From Verrucomicrobiota bacterium (GTDB lineage: Bacteria; Verrucomicrobiota; Verrucomicrobiia; Limisphaerales; JADLHS01), in NCBI GenBank assembly GCA_029573725.1, contig JAKQDQ010000006.1, forward strand, positions 1 through 64,000: a DNA stretch of 64,000 bases, in the 5' to 3' direction. Position numbers and translations under genes: made by a program. Of the stretch, positions 46,487-54,291 are shown in pieces (position 1 is the first letter of the stretch; every line of letters starts with the position of its first letter). Below the pieces are notes generated by a model that was given only the letters and a program-made list of their open reading frames with translations, had not been told where the DNA came from and searched no databases.

Positions 46487-47451
46487 ATCGCCGACAATTC
46501 CTGGCCACTGCGGCTGCGGGAGCGGGCGCGGCCGCCACGTTGAGTCCAACCGCCATCACTGCACAATCCGCCCCTCCCGCCCGGGGCCGCGTCAAACTGG
46601 CCATTGCCACGTATTCGTACTGGCACTTTCGCGGCCCGAAAGTTTCGATTGAAACCGTCATCGAAAAATGCGCCGCGCTGGGAGTCGAAGGCGTGGATAT
46701 TCTGCACCGCCAAATGGACCTGCCCGAGCGCGAGCCGCTCAGTCGGGCCCACCGCGATTATCTGCACCGGCTCAAACGCCTGGCGTTCACCCATGGGGTC
46801 GCGCCCGTGTGCCTGTCCACGCACCAGGGCTTTGTCAGTCCCAAACGGGAGGTTGTGGCCGCCAATGTCGAGCACACCAAAAAGTGCATTGAGATTTGTT
46901 ACGAACTCGGCATCCCTTCCCTGCGGATCAACACCGGTCGCTGGGGCACGATCAATGATTTTGACGAACTCATGGCGCAGCACGGCGAGGAGCCGGTGCT
47001 GCCAGGATACACCGAGGACGAGGGCTTCAAGTGGTGCATCGACGGGATTCAGGCCTGCCTGCCCAAAGCCGCGGAATGCGGCGTGCTGCTGGCGTTGGAA
47101 AACCACTGGGGCCTCGCCCGCACCGCCGCCGGCTTGCTGCGCATCGTCAACGCCATCCCCTCGCCCTGGCTCGGCGTGCTGATGGACACCGGCAATTTTC
47201 TCACCGCGCCATACCAAACCGCCGATTACGATCAACTCGCGCAAATCGCTCCCCAAGCCGTTTTCGTTCAGGCCAAGACCTATCCGGGCGGCGGGGAATG
47301 GTACACGCTCGACATGGATTATCCGCGCATCGCCAAAATCCTCGCCGCGGCGAACTACCACGGCTACGTGTCCCTGGAAATGGAAGGCAAGGAAGACCCG
47401 GAAACCGCCGTCCCCAAAAGCATTGCCCAACTGCGTGAAGCGTTTGCCTGA
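46483..47451 (+). CDS. Tat-exported sugar phosphate isomerase/epimerase-like protein
   Basis: Protein of 322 residues starting inside the stop of the giant CotH gene (ATGA), hence coupled to it. Tat signal: MNRRQFLATAAAGAGAAATL. The rest is a xylose-isomerase-like TIM barrel: LAIATYSYWHF, KCAALGVEGVDIL, SLRINTGRWG, GVLLALENHWG (metal Glu), LGVLMDTGNF (metal Asp) and YVSLEMEGKEDPE. Many secreted relatives in Planctomycetes and Verrucomicrobia act on or bind sugars outside the cytoplasm, with reactions mostly unknown. Together with the DUF1080 domain upstream, a role in 3-keto sugar handling is plausible but unproven. Confidence 0.88.
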   Translation: MNRRQFLATAAAGAGAAATLSPTAITAQSAPPARGRVKLAIATYSYWHFRGPKVSIETVIEKCAALGVEGVDILHRQMDLPEREPLSRAHRDYLHRLKRLAFTHGVAPVCLSTHQGFVSPKREVVAANVEHTKKCIEICYELGIPSLRINTGRWGTINDFDELMAQHGEEPVLPGYTEDEGFKWCIDGIQACLPKAAECGVLLALENHWGLARTAAGLLRIVNAIPSPWLGVLMDTGNFLTAPYQTADYDQLAQIAPQAVFVQAKTYPGGGEWYTLDMDYPRIAKILAAANYHGYVSLEMEGKEDPETAVPKSIAQLREAFA

Positions 47452-47483
47452 TGATTCTCCGATCTCCGGCCTGATGGGCCGCT

Positions 47484-48707
47484 TCACCGCTTCTTCAATA
47501 AGCGCCACAATTCGCGGGCTGGAGCGTCCACCAACCGCGCGGTGACGACCAGCCGTTTTATCCGCCGCCCCGGCAATTGAAATTTAAAATCGCGAAACAC
47601 GCGCTCACATTGCGTCATCAAGCCGCGCGCGCCCGTTTGTTCATCAACGGCCAGTTCGGCCAACCGGCGGAGGCCATCCTCCCGGAATTCGCATTTGATT
47701 CCGTATGCCGCAAAGGCGCGCGCGTACTGGTGGATCAAACTGCTCTCGCTCTTGCGCAGCACGTTGAACAGGTCCTCGGTGCTTAATCCGTGACAGGCCA
47801 CGCGCACCGGGAGCCGGCCGACGAACTCCGGCTCCAAACCAAACGCGATGAAGTCGGCGGTGGTAACCCGTTCCAATAGTTCCTCCGAACGGGGCCGTGA
47901 TCGTTGGGGCCGCTTCGTCGCGACGGACCGCTCCAACCGCCGAACGATCAGTTCCTCCAGCCCGGCAAATGCGCCACTCACAATGAACAAAATATGGCGC
48001 GTATTGATCACCTCCGGTTGCGAAGCACCGCTGCCGCGCATGACCGACATCGCGCTTTGCAATTGTCCGGTTACGTCGTTCGGCGACACCACCGGCACAT
48101 CGCCATCTTCCATGAGCTTCAGCAGGTTCGTCTGCACACCGCGGCCGGACACGTCCCGACCCAGCGGTTCGCCGTGGGTGGCCAGCTTGTCCACTTCGTC
48201 CAGGTAAATGATTCCGTGTTCGGCTTTTTTAACGTCGCCGCCGGCCCGGCGCACCAGGTCCCGCACCAGATCATCCACGTCGCCCCCCACGTAGCCCGTC
48301 TCGCTGAACTTGGTCGCATCCGCCTTCACAAACGGCACCCCGATCAATTCCGCCGCCGAGCGGATCAGGTGCGTTTTGCCCACGCCGGTCGGTCCGAGCA
48401 GCAGCACGTTTTGTTTTTGATAATACGGGGCCAAATTTCCCTCCTGCGTCAGGCGCACGTGTTGGAAGTGGTCGCACAACGCCACGCTCAACACCTGCTT
48501 GGCCTCGCGCTGGCCGATGACAAAGCGGTTGAGGTGACGGGCAATATCGCGGGGCTTCAGATTGAAACTGAACTGCGGCTCGGAAGGGGCCGCGGATTCC
48601 ACCACCCCCGGCTTGGCCAGTCGCGTGCGGGGTTGTCCTGGGCTGGCGCCAGGAGCGGAGGCCCCGCGGCTCTTCAGCGATCGACCGACCTGATTTGAAA
48701 GTGCCAT
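47484..48707 (-). CDS. ClpX-like AAA+ unfoldase lacking the N-terminal zinc-binding domain
   Basis: Protein of 407 residues. ClpX-type AAA+ core: KPRDIARHLNRFVIGQREAKQVLSVALCDHF, Walker A LLGPTGVGKT, pore loop ETGYVGGDVDDLVRDLV, Walker B GIIYLDEVDK, GRDVSGRGVQTNLLKLMED and the small domain with GARGLMTQCE. The cysteine zinc domain that recognises substrates in canonical ClpX is absent; the first 45 residues are low-complexity. The IGF-type ClpP-contact loop is not clear (FIVSGAFAGLEELI leads into a basic KRPQRSRPR stretch). It may be a paralogue that works alone or with another partner; clpP is not nearby. It lies 120 bp downstream of metX on the same strand. Confidence 0.85.
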   Translation of the reverse strand: MALSNQVGRSLKSRGASAPGASPGQPRTRLAKPGVVESAAPSEPQFSFNLKPRDIARHLNRFVIGQREAKQVLSVALCDHFQHVRLTQEGNLAPYYQKQNVLLLGPTGVGKTHLIRSAAELIGVPFVKADATKFSETGYVGGDVDDLVRDLVRRAGGDVKKAEHGIIYLDEVDKLATHGEPLGRDVSGRGVQTNLLKLMEDGDVPVVSPNDVTGQLQSAMSVMRGSGASQPEVINTRHILFIVSGAFAGLEELIVRRLERSVATKRPQRSRPRSEELLERVTTADFIAFGLEPEFVGRLPVRVACHGLSTEDLFNVLRKSESSLIHQYARAFAAYGIKCEFREDGLRRLAELAVDEQTGARGLMTQCERVFRDFKFQLPGRRIKRLVVTARLVDAPARELWRLLKKR

Positions 48708-48827
48708 GCCCCGAAGTGTGGACGTTCCCCCCGGCAAAATCGAACGAAACCCGCCGCCGGGCGAGCCGGGCCGCCCCCGCCCCTCCGGTGCGCTCCCGGC
48801 GCGGGCAGCGTCAATGCCGCCGCTCAA

Positions 48828-49982
48828 CTAACGGTTGAGCACCTGCATCAGGTGCGGCGTGAACAGTCGCGGCTCGAGCAGAAAGGCGTCATGTCCCTTG
48901 TCCGTATGCACCGTGATCCACATCACGGGGACGCGGGCCTGCTTCAACAAATGCACCAGCTTGGATTGGTCATGGGTGGGAAAGGCGCCGTCGGAATCCA
49001 TGCTGAACACGAGAAATTCCTGCCGGCGACAACGCGCGAACGCCTCGGATAAATTCCGCGCTTCCGCTTCGTCGGGCAGATTGAACCATTGCCAGGCATC
49101 CACAATGCGCAAATACGTGTTGGCATCAAAGCGTTGCACGAACTTCTCGCCCTGGTGCCACATGTAGGACTCGATCGGATGATTCATCCGATACCAGCCA
49201 TGTGGAGTCTGCCGGCGCAGCACCTCGCTGCGCGCGCGCTCACGCAAAGCCTCCAGTGAAACAAAGGTTTTATGCGCGATGCGGCGCGCCCGCGCCAGCC
49301 CGGTGTCCGGGTGCAATCCGCCGTAGTAATCGCCGCCGTTAAAGTGCGCATCACTCTCGATGGCGCTGATCTGTTCGAAATTCAGAATGCGCTGGTTGAT
49401 CGTGGTTTCGACGCCGGTGGCAATCGGCACCACGGTTTTGACCCGGTTCGGATGGCGCGTGGCCAGCACGAGGCAGAGATACCCGCCCACCGAGGCGCCC
49501 ACCACCGCGTGCAGCTTTTTCACCCCCAACGCATCGAGCAACTTTAATTGCGACTCGACAATATCCACCATCCGCAGCACCGGGAAGGCCGGTCCCCACG
49601 GTCGCTGGGTCTTTGGATTGATCGAACCGGGACCGGTCGAACCATAACAGCCGCCCAGGTAATTTGCGCAAATGACGCAGAACTTGCGCGTGTCGAGCGC
49701 CCTGCCCGGGCCGATGAACTCATCCCACCATCCCACGTGCATCTCTTCCGTCCAGAGCCGGCCGACTCCGGGAATCCGGCGGTTCATGCCGGCAGCGTGC
49801 TGGCTGCCGGTCATCGCATGAAACACCAGGATGACGTTCGACCGGTCGGCGTTCATCTGCCCGTACATCTCGTAGGCGAGCGTGTACCGCGACAATTTGC
49901 CACCGACGCGCAACTTCAGCGGCGACTTGGGATTGTCGAACTCAAAAAAGCGCGTGGCAACCTTGCCCATCGAACCGTGCAT
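48828..49982 (-). CDS. metX: Homoserine O-acetyltransferase
   Basis: Protein of 384 residues. The family is an alpha/beta hydrolase fold that acylates homoserine for methionine synthesis. LAYEMYGQMNADRSNVILVFHAMTGSQHA, GWWDEFIGPGRALDT, NYLGGCYGSTGP and the nucleophile elbow VVGASVGGYL (usually GxSMGG) are visible. The late catalytic Asp and His are in FSMDSDGAFP and DKGHDAFLLE. The start at 49982 has GGGAG eight bases upstream; ATG 49970 is an alternative. Eighteen bases separate it from metY, so the pair is an operon for the direct-sulfhydrylation route. Succinyl- versus acetyl-donor use cannot be settled by eye. Confidence 0.94.
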   Translation of the reverse strand: MHGSMGKVATRFFEFDNPKSPLKLRVGGKLSRYTLAYEMYGQMNADRSNVILVFHAMTGSQHAAGMNRRIPGVGRLWTEEMHVGWWDEFIGPGRALDTRKFCVICANYLGGCYGSTGPGSINPKTQRPWGPAFPVLRMVDIVESQLKLLDALGVKKLHAVVGASVGGYLCLVLATRHPNRVKTVVPIATGVETTINQRILNFEQISAIESDAHFNGGDYYGGLHPDTGLARARRIAHKTFVSLEALRERARSEVLRRQTPHGWYRMNHPIESYMWHQGEKFVQRFDANTYLRIVDAWQWFNLPDEAEARNLSEAFARCRRQEFLVFSMDSDGAFPTHDQSKLVHLLKQARVPVMWITVHTDKGHDAFLLEPRLFTPHLMQVLNR

Positions 49983-50000
49983 GCGGGTTGCTCCCGGCTT

Positions 50001-51287
50001 TTATACAGCCGCCGCCAGGGCCTGATCCAGATCGGCCCGGATGTCGTCAATGTTTTCCAGTCCGATGCTCAAGCGCACCAGTTCCGGCGTGATTCCACCC
50101 GCGCGTTGTTGTTCCTCGTTCAATTGCGAATGCGTCGTGGTGGCGGGATGGATCGCCAGACTCTTGGCGTCACCCACATTGGCCAGGTGCGAGAGCAGCT
50201 TGAGCGAATCAATGAACTTTGCGCCGGCCTTCGCGCCGCCTTTGATGCCAAAGACGACCATCGAGCCGCCTTTGCCACGCAAATACTTTTGATTGAGCTT
50301 GAACATTGGATCGGTCGGCAGTCCGGGATAACGCACCCATTCCACACTCCGATGCGCCTGCAGGTGCTTGGCCACGGCCAGCGCGTTCTCGCAATGGCGA
50401 TCAATCCGCACCGGCAGCGTCTCGATGCCTTGCAGGAACAGCCAGGAATTGTCCGGGGCAATGCACGCCCCGATGTTGCGCAACGGCACGGTGCGCATGC
50501 GCAGAATGAACGCCAACGGCTTGAGCGGCTCGGGCAAATCCAGCCCCCAGCGCAGCCCGTGATACGAGGTGTCCGGCTGCGTGTAGAGCGGGTGTTTTCC
50601 CGCCGCCCAGTTGAACCGCCCCCCATCCACCACGATGCCTCCGATCCCCACGCCGTGACCGCCCAGCCATTTCGTCAGCGCGTGAATCACAATATGCGCG
50701 CCATGCTCCAGCGGCCGCGTCAGGTACGGCGTCGAGAAGGTGGCGTCGGCGATCAGCGGCAACCCGTGGTCATTGGCCACCTGCGCCACCGCTTCCAGGT
50801 CCAGAATGTCCAGCGCCGGATTGGAAACGGTTTCACAAAAGAGGCCGCGCGTCTTCGCGTCAATCGCCCGCGCGAAATTCTGCGGATCATTGGAATCCAC
50901 CAATTTCACCGTGATCCCCAGCTTGGGCAGGATGTCGTGAAATTGGGTGAACGTGCCGCCGTACAGATTGCGCCCGCTGACAATGTTGTCGCCGGCCTCC
51001 GCGAGATTCACAATCGTATTGAAAATGGCCGACATGCCGGAGGCGGCCGCAAGCCCTCCCATTTCCGGGGCGCCTTCCAGCAAGGCGATGCGCTTCTCCA
51101 GAACGTCCGTCGTCGGATTTTGCAACCGAGTGTAGATGTTGCCCAGTTCGCGCAATCCGAAAAGATTGGCCGCGTGTTCCGTATTACGAAAAACAAATGA
51201 ACTGGTGCGATGCAGCGGTACCGTGCGTGAGAGAGTGGTCGGATCCGGCTGAGTGCCACCATGGAGACAAAGCGTTTCAAATTTCAT
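50001..51287 (-). CDS. metY: O-acetylhomoserine sulfhydrylase
   Basis: Protein of 428 residues, the long form typical of O-acetylhomoserine aminocarboxypropyltransferase. It is a PLP enzyme of the Cys/Met-metabolism family that makes homocysteine from O-acetylhomoserine and sulfide. MKFETLCLHGG fixes the start at 51287. Key motifs are YTRLQNPTTDVLEKRIALLEG, AAASGMSAIF, GGTFTQFHDILPKLGI, ADATFSTPYL and the PLP lysine in HALTKWLGGHGVGIGG. The C-terminal SHLANVGDAKSLAIHPATTTHSQL and VRLSIGLENIDDI are typical. metX follows after 18 bp. The 5' region carries a structured leader with a terminator-like hairpin. Confidence 0.96.
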   Translation of the reverse strand: MKFETLCLHGGTQPDPTTLSRTVPLHRTSSFVFRNTEHAANLFGLRELGNIYTRLQNPTTDVLEKRIALLEGAPEMGGLAAASGMSAIFNTIVNLAEAGDNIVSGRNLYGGTFTQFHDILPKLGITVKLVDSNDPQNFARAIDAKTRGLFCETVSNPALDILDLEAVAQVANDHGLPLIADATFSTPYLTRPLEHGAHIVIHALTKWLGGHGVGIGGIVVDGGRFNWAAGKHPLYTQPDTSYHGLRWGLDLPEPLKPLAFILRMRTVPLRNIGACIAPDNSWLFLQGIETLPVRIDRHCENALAVAKHLQAHRSVEWVRYPGLPTDPMFKLNQKYLRGKGGSMVVFGIKGGAKAGAKFIDSLKLLSHLANVGDAKSLAIHPATTTHSQLNEEQQRAGGITPELVRLSIGLENIDDIRADLDQALAAAV

Positions 51288-51401
51288 AAAGCCAAACGCT
51301 AGCAAACCGCCAAGCTTAACGCGACAACAGATTTACGACGGAAATCCGGCCGGAATGATCAGATCACTCACGCCACAGCCTCCTCCCTGCGGAAATTTTC
51401 C

Positions 51402-51583
51402 GAAAGAAAAAGGGCGCATGATTTCTTGAACGCCCCCCGGCCCCTCATCACCGAAAGGTATTGGACACGCAGGAAGGACTGTTCCCGGCCCTCCTTCTGG
51501 TTGGGCGAAATCCCAACAAAACGGCGGTCATAAATATGGTTTGACCGCTTGAAACGATGCGGTGGCATCATCCAAGCCGCCAC
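51402..51583 (-). promoter_or_regulatory. Structured 5' leader with terminator-like hairpin upstream of metY
   Basis: Read on the minus strand toward metY there are successive hairpins: GTGGC/GCCAC (51562-51583), GCGGTCA/TGACCGC (51524-51548, 7 bp), GTTGGG/CCCAAC (51500-51517), GAAGGA/TCCTTC (51473-51497), then GGGCG/CGCCC (51412-51435) followed by TTTTTCTTTC. The last is terminator-like, about 115 bp before the metY start. This is the arrangement of a riboswitch or attenuator. I could not match it to the SAM-I or SAM-II consensus. It could alternatively be a small RNA gene with its own terminator. Confidence 0.45.
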
Positions 51584-51658
51584 GTCTCCAAGTAAGATGT
51601 TTTTGGACAGTTGAAAAGGATTTACTTCGGTCGGACACGAAAATATAGTTCCGGTCGA

Positions 51659-51745
51659 GCCGATGTGGCGGAATTGGCAGACGCGCTAGACTCAAAATCT
51701 GGTACTCTCACGAGTGTGTGGGTTCGACCCCCTCCATCGGCACCA
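51659..51745 (+). tRNA. tRNA-Leu (CAA)
   Basis: 87-nt class II tRNA with acceptor stem GCCGATG/CATCGGC, discriminator A and encoded CCA (51743-51745). Anticodon loop ACTCAAAATCT gives CAA. A long variable arm (GGTACTCTCACGAGTGT region) is typical of leucine. The D loop holds GGCGGAATTGGCAGACGCGC. No other tRNA adjoins it. Confidence 0.96.
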
Positions 51746-52088
51746 CTCTCAAGCCTTCCTCATTCATAATTCCTTGCCGGCCCCGGGCGCGCGCCCGGGA
51801 TGGACACGCACGCCCCATTGCGACCTGAGAAGTCCTGCCGGGCAGAGCGTGTGGTGCAATCCCCGGGACCAAGGACGTTACTTGACGGCCACCGCCACCC
51901 GTAACAATTCTCCTCCAGGCAAAAATCCTTTGCGTATTTCCGTTTTTCGTACATAATCCGCTCAAGCATCCATGCACTCCCGATGTATTTTTGGCTGAAA
52001 AATGCAACCCTGGCTTGCGAGAGTTTGGCCGTGCGCGCCGCCGGGTTGTCCACGAATGCATGATCACCCGAAGCTGGATTAACGCGTC
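51746..52088. other. 343-bp region after tRNA-Leu
   Basis: No gene recognised. A strong GC palindrome (cccgggcgcgcgcccggg, near 51783-51800) could form a hairpin after the tRNA but lacks a T tract. The rest should contain the promoter of the following pseudopilin gene. Confidence 0.4.
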
Positions 52089-53000
52089 ATGAACCACCTC
52101 TCATCCATCAACCCACCGTCCACCACTGAATGGCAACGCCCGACCCGCGGGTTCACCTTGATCGAGCTGTTGGTGGTGATCGCCATTATCGCAATTCTCG
52201 CCGCCATGCTGCTGCCCGCCCTGGCGAAAGCCAAGACCAAGGCGCAGGGCATCAGTTGCATGAACAACACCAAACAATTGATGCTGGCAAATCAAATGTA
52301 TCAGGTGGACAACAACGACCTCTTTCCCATGGCTTTCCATGGCGGTTACAATCCGGGGCCCAACGACCCCAACCGGCCCTGGGTGACGGGCTGGCTGGAC
52401 TGGAGCACCAGCCCGGAGAACACCAACACCATATTTTTGCTGGACCAGCGCTACGCTTCGCTGGCGCGCTATTTCGGCAATCAAAAAAACATTTACAAAT
52501 GTCCGGCAGACCGCTTTGCCAGTCCGCTGCAGCGCCGCCTGGGCTGGAGTTCACGCGCCCGCAGCGTTTCGGGCAACATCTATGTCGGGAAGGGCAACGG
52601 CTGGTCCAGCGGACCCGGTTATTCTCCGGGCGGCCCGAACAATCTGGCCATTTACAAAGGCGCGGCCAAAGCTTCCGATCTGGTCATTCCCGGCCCCGCC
52701 CAGAGCTGGGTTTACATGGATGAGCATCCGGACAGCATCAATGACGCCGGCGCGTTTGCGCCCAACGCCCCCACCAACATCCCCGATGCGCCCGCCACCT
52801 ATCACAACGGCGCGGCGGGCTTTGCCTTTGCCGACGGTCACTCCGAAGTCCATAAATGGAAGGGAGGAACCATGAACGGCGTCTTAAGAAACGTCACGTA
52901 CCAGGCGCGAAACGATTTCGCCACCAAGTCCGGCGATCCGGATCTCTATTGGTATTCCTTTCACACTCCACGGGTGAGCGCGCGCACCGTCGTCCCCTGA
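52089..53000 (+). CDS. Pseudopilin-like protein (H-X9-DG class), copy 3
   Basis: Protein of 303 residues. Prepilin signal with cleavage at [12 protein letters not shown], Glu at +5 and a hydrophobic helix to [13 protein letters not shown]. The globular domain has [39 protein letters not shown] and near the end [13 protein letters not shown]. It is the third paralogue in the window and, like the others, stands as a single gene far from any visible secretion machinery. The role is unproven; probably an exported surface or secretion-linked protein. Confidence 0.88.
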   Translation: MNHLSSINPPSTTEWQRPTRGFTLIELLVVIAIIAILAAMLLPALAKAKTKAQGISCMNNTKQLMLANQMYQVDNNDLFPMAFHGGYNPGPNDPNRPWVTGWLDWSTSPENTNTIFLLDQRYASLARYFGNQKNIYKCPADRFASPLQRRLGWSSRARSVSGNIYVGKGNGWSSGPGYSPGGPNNLAIYKGAAKASDLVIPGPAQSWVYMDEHPDSINDAGAFAPNAPTNIPDAPATYHNGAAGFAFADGHSEVHKWKGGTMNGVLRNVTYQARNDFATKSGDPDLYWYSFHTPRVSARTVVP

Positions 53001-53036
53001 ACCGGGGACGGGAAGATCCATCCGCACCGGTCGCAG

Positions 53037-54116
53037 TCAGAACCGCCGGGCGCGCCAGCGCCACCAAAGCACCAGGCCCGCCACGGCACCGCCCAGATGT
53101 GCCGTCGCCCCCACATGGCTGAAACCGCTCACCTGCAACACCGCGGTTAACATTTGCAGCAACAGCCAGAGCACCAGCGCCACCCACGCCGGGAATTGCA
53201 CCCAGCGAAAGTAAAAGAAATAGCGCAGTAAAATCCCCAGCCGCGCCCGTGGATATTGCAACGCATAAAACACAATCACGCCTGAAATCCCGCCGCTCGC
53301 GCCAATGCACGGAATCGTCGAATGCGGCGCAACCAGCCAATGCAGCGCATCGCCCGCCAGCGTTGCCGTGAGCAGCAGCAACACGTAGCGCCCCCGCCCG
53401 AGGCAATCCTCCACGTTGTCCCCGAAGATCTGCAGGAAATACAGATTCCCCACCAGATGCCAGAGGTCGCCGTGCAGAAAAAACGAGGTCAACCACGTCG
53501 CGCCGCCCAGCCGCCACGCCTCCGCCGGCACAAACCCGTAGCGCCCGACGGCGGTGGTCAGATGGAAGAAGGCGACAATGCTGATGGCGGCGATGGCCAG
53601 CGCCAGCGACCAGGTGAGCCAGGGATGACGTGACAGGGGATTGATTCCGGATTCGACCGGCAGGCCAAAGAGGGCGGGAATCGTTTTCCAGTCCGCGTCG
53701 GGAGCGTCATCCGTGACGCCCTGCGGCTTCATGGCTTCCAATTTGTGGGTGGCCAGAACCTCAATGCCCCGCAACCGCGCCGCATCCGGTGATTCGATCG
53801 CGCCTTCCGGCAGGGTTTCAAATTCGTTGGCATCAAACCAAACCACCCCACAGGGCTTGCAGGAATCCAATTCCAGCGGCGGCTCCGCCGCAAACACCCG
53901 GCGCATGGCCATGGCGCAAAACGGACAATGCGCCCCGCCCGGGCCCGTGCTTTGATTGATCCGGCGTAACAGGGAGGTGGCGCAACGGTCACCGGCGACC
54001 CGCCGGATTTGCGGCAATGTTACCGCCCGGCCGTGGCAAATCGGACAGTAATAGAACAAACCTTCGCGCTGACGGACTGTCCGCAACCCGGTTCGGCAAT
54101 GAGGGCAAAGCGGCAT
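53037..54116 (-). CDS. Rhomboid-family intramembrane serine protease with N-terminal zinc ribbons
   Basis: Protein of 359 residues. Residues 1-100 hold two TFIIB-type zinc-ribbon pairs: CPHC with CPIC (4-27) and CPFC with CKPC. From about 165 a rhomboid domain with six to seven membrane helices follows, with WRLGGATWLTSFFLHGDLWHLVGNLYFLQIFG (loop and helix 2), catalytic serine in IGASGGISGV and catalytic histidine in HVGATAHLGGAVAG. It should cleave membrane-spanning substrates within the bilayer. The zinc ribbons may recruit substrates or nucleic acid from the cytoplasm. It converges on the pseudopilin gene (36-bp gap). Confidence 0.92.
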   Translation of the reverse strand: MPLCPHCRTGLRTVRQREGLFYYCPICHGRAVTLPQIRRVAGDRCATSLLRRINQSTGPGGAHCPFCAMAMRRVFAAEPPLELDSCKPCGVVWFDANEFETLPEGAIESPDAARLRGIEVLATHKLEAMKPQGVTDDAPDADWKTIPALFGLPVESGINPLSRHPWLTWSLALAIAAISIVAFFHLTTAVGRYGFVPAEAWRLGGATWLTSFFLHGDLWHLVGNLYFLQIFGDNVEDCLGRGRYVLLLLTATLAGDALHWLVAPHSTIPCIGASGGISGVIVFYALQYPRARLGILLRYFFYFRWVQFPAWVALVLWLLLQMLTAVLQVSGFSHVGATAHLGGAVAGLVLWWRWRARRF

Positions 54117-54291
54117 CGGAGCAGTCTAAAGAAATCCCCAGCAGCTCCGCCAGCGATTCATGCGTCCCGCGCGGTCACCAATGGGAGACGGCGCGATCCT
54201 CCCGCCTCGCGCCCGGAGCCCGCGCACCGGCCCGCCGTGGATTTCGGATTTACCACCGCCACGTGAGGGTTAACATGGTCGCACTACGACC

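Noticed and set aside
51402-51583. Assignment of the metY leader to SAM-I or SAM-II riboswitch
   Set aside because: The conserved core elements of those classes were not found; kept as an unclassified structured leader.
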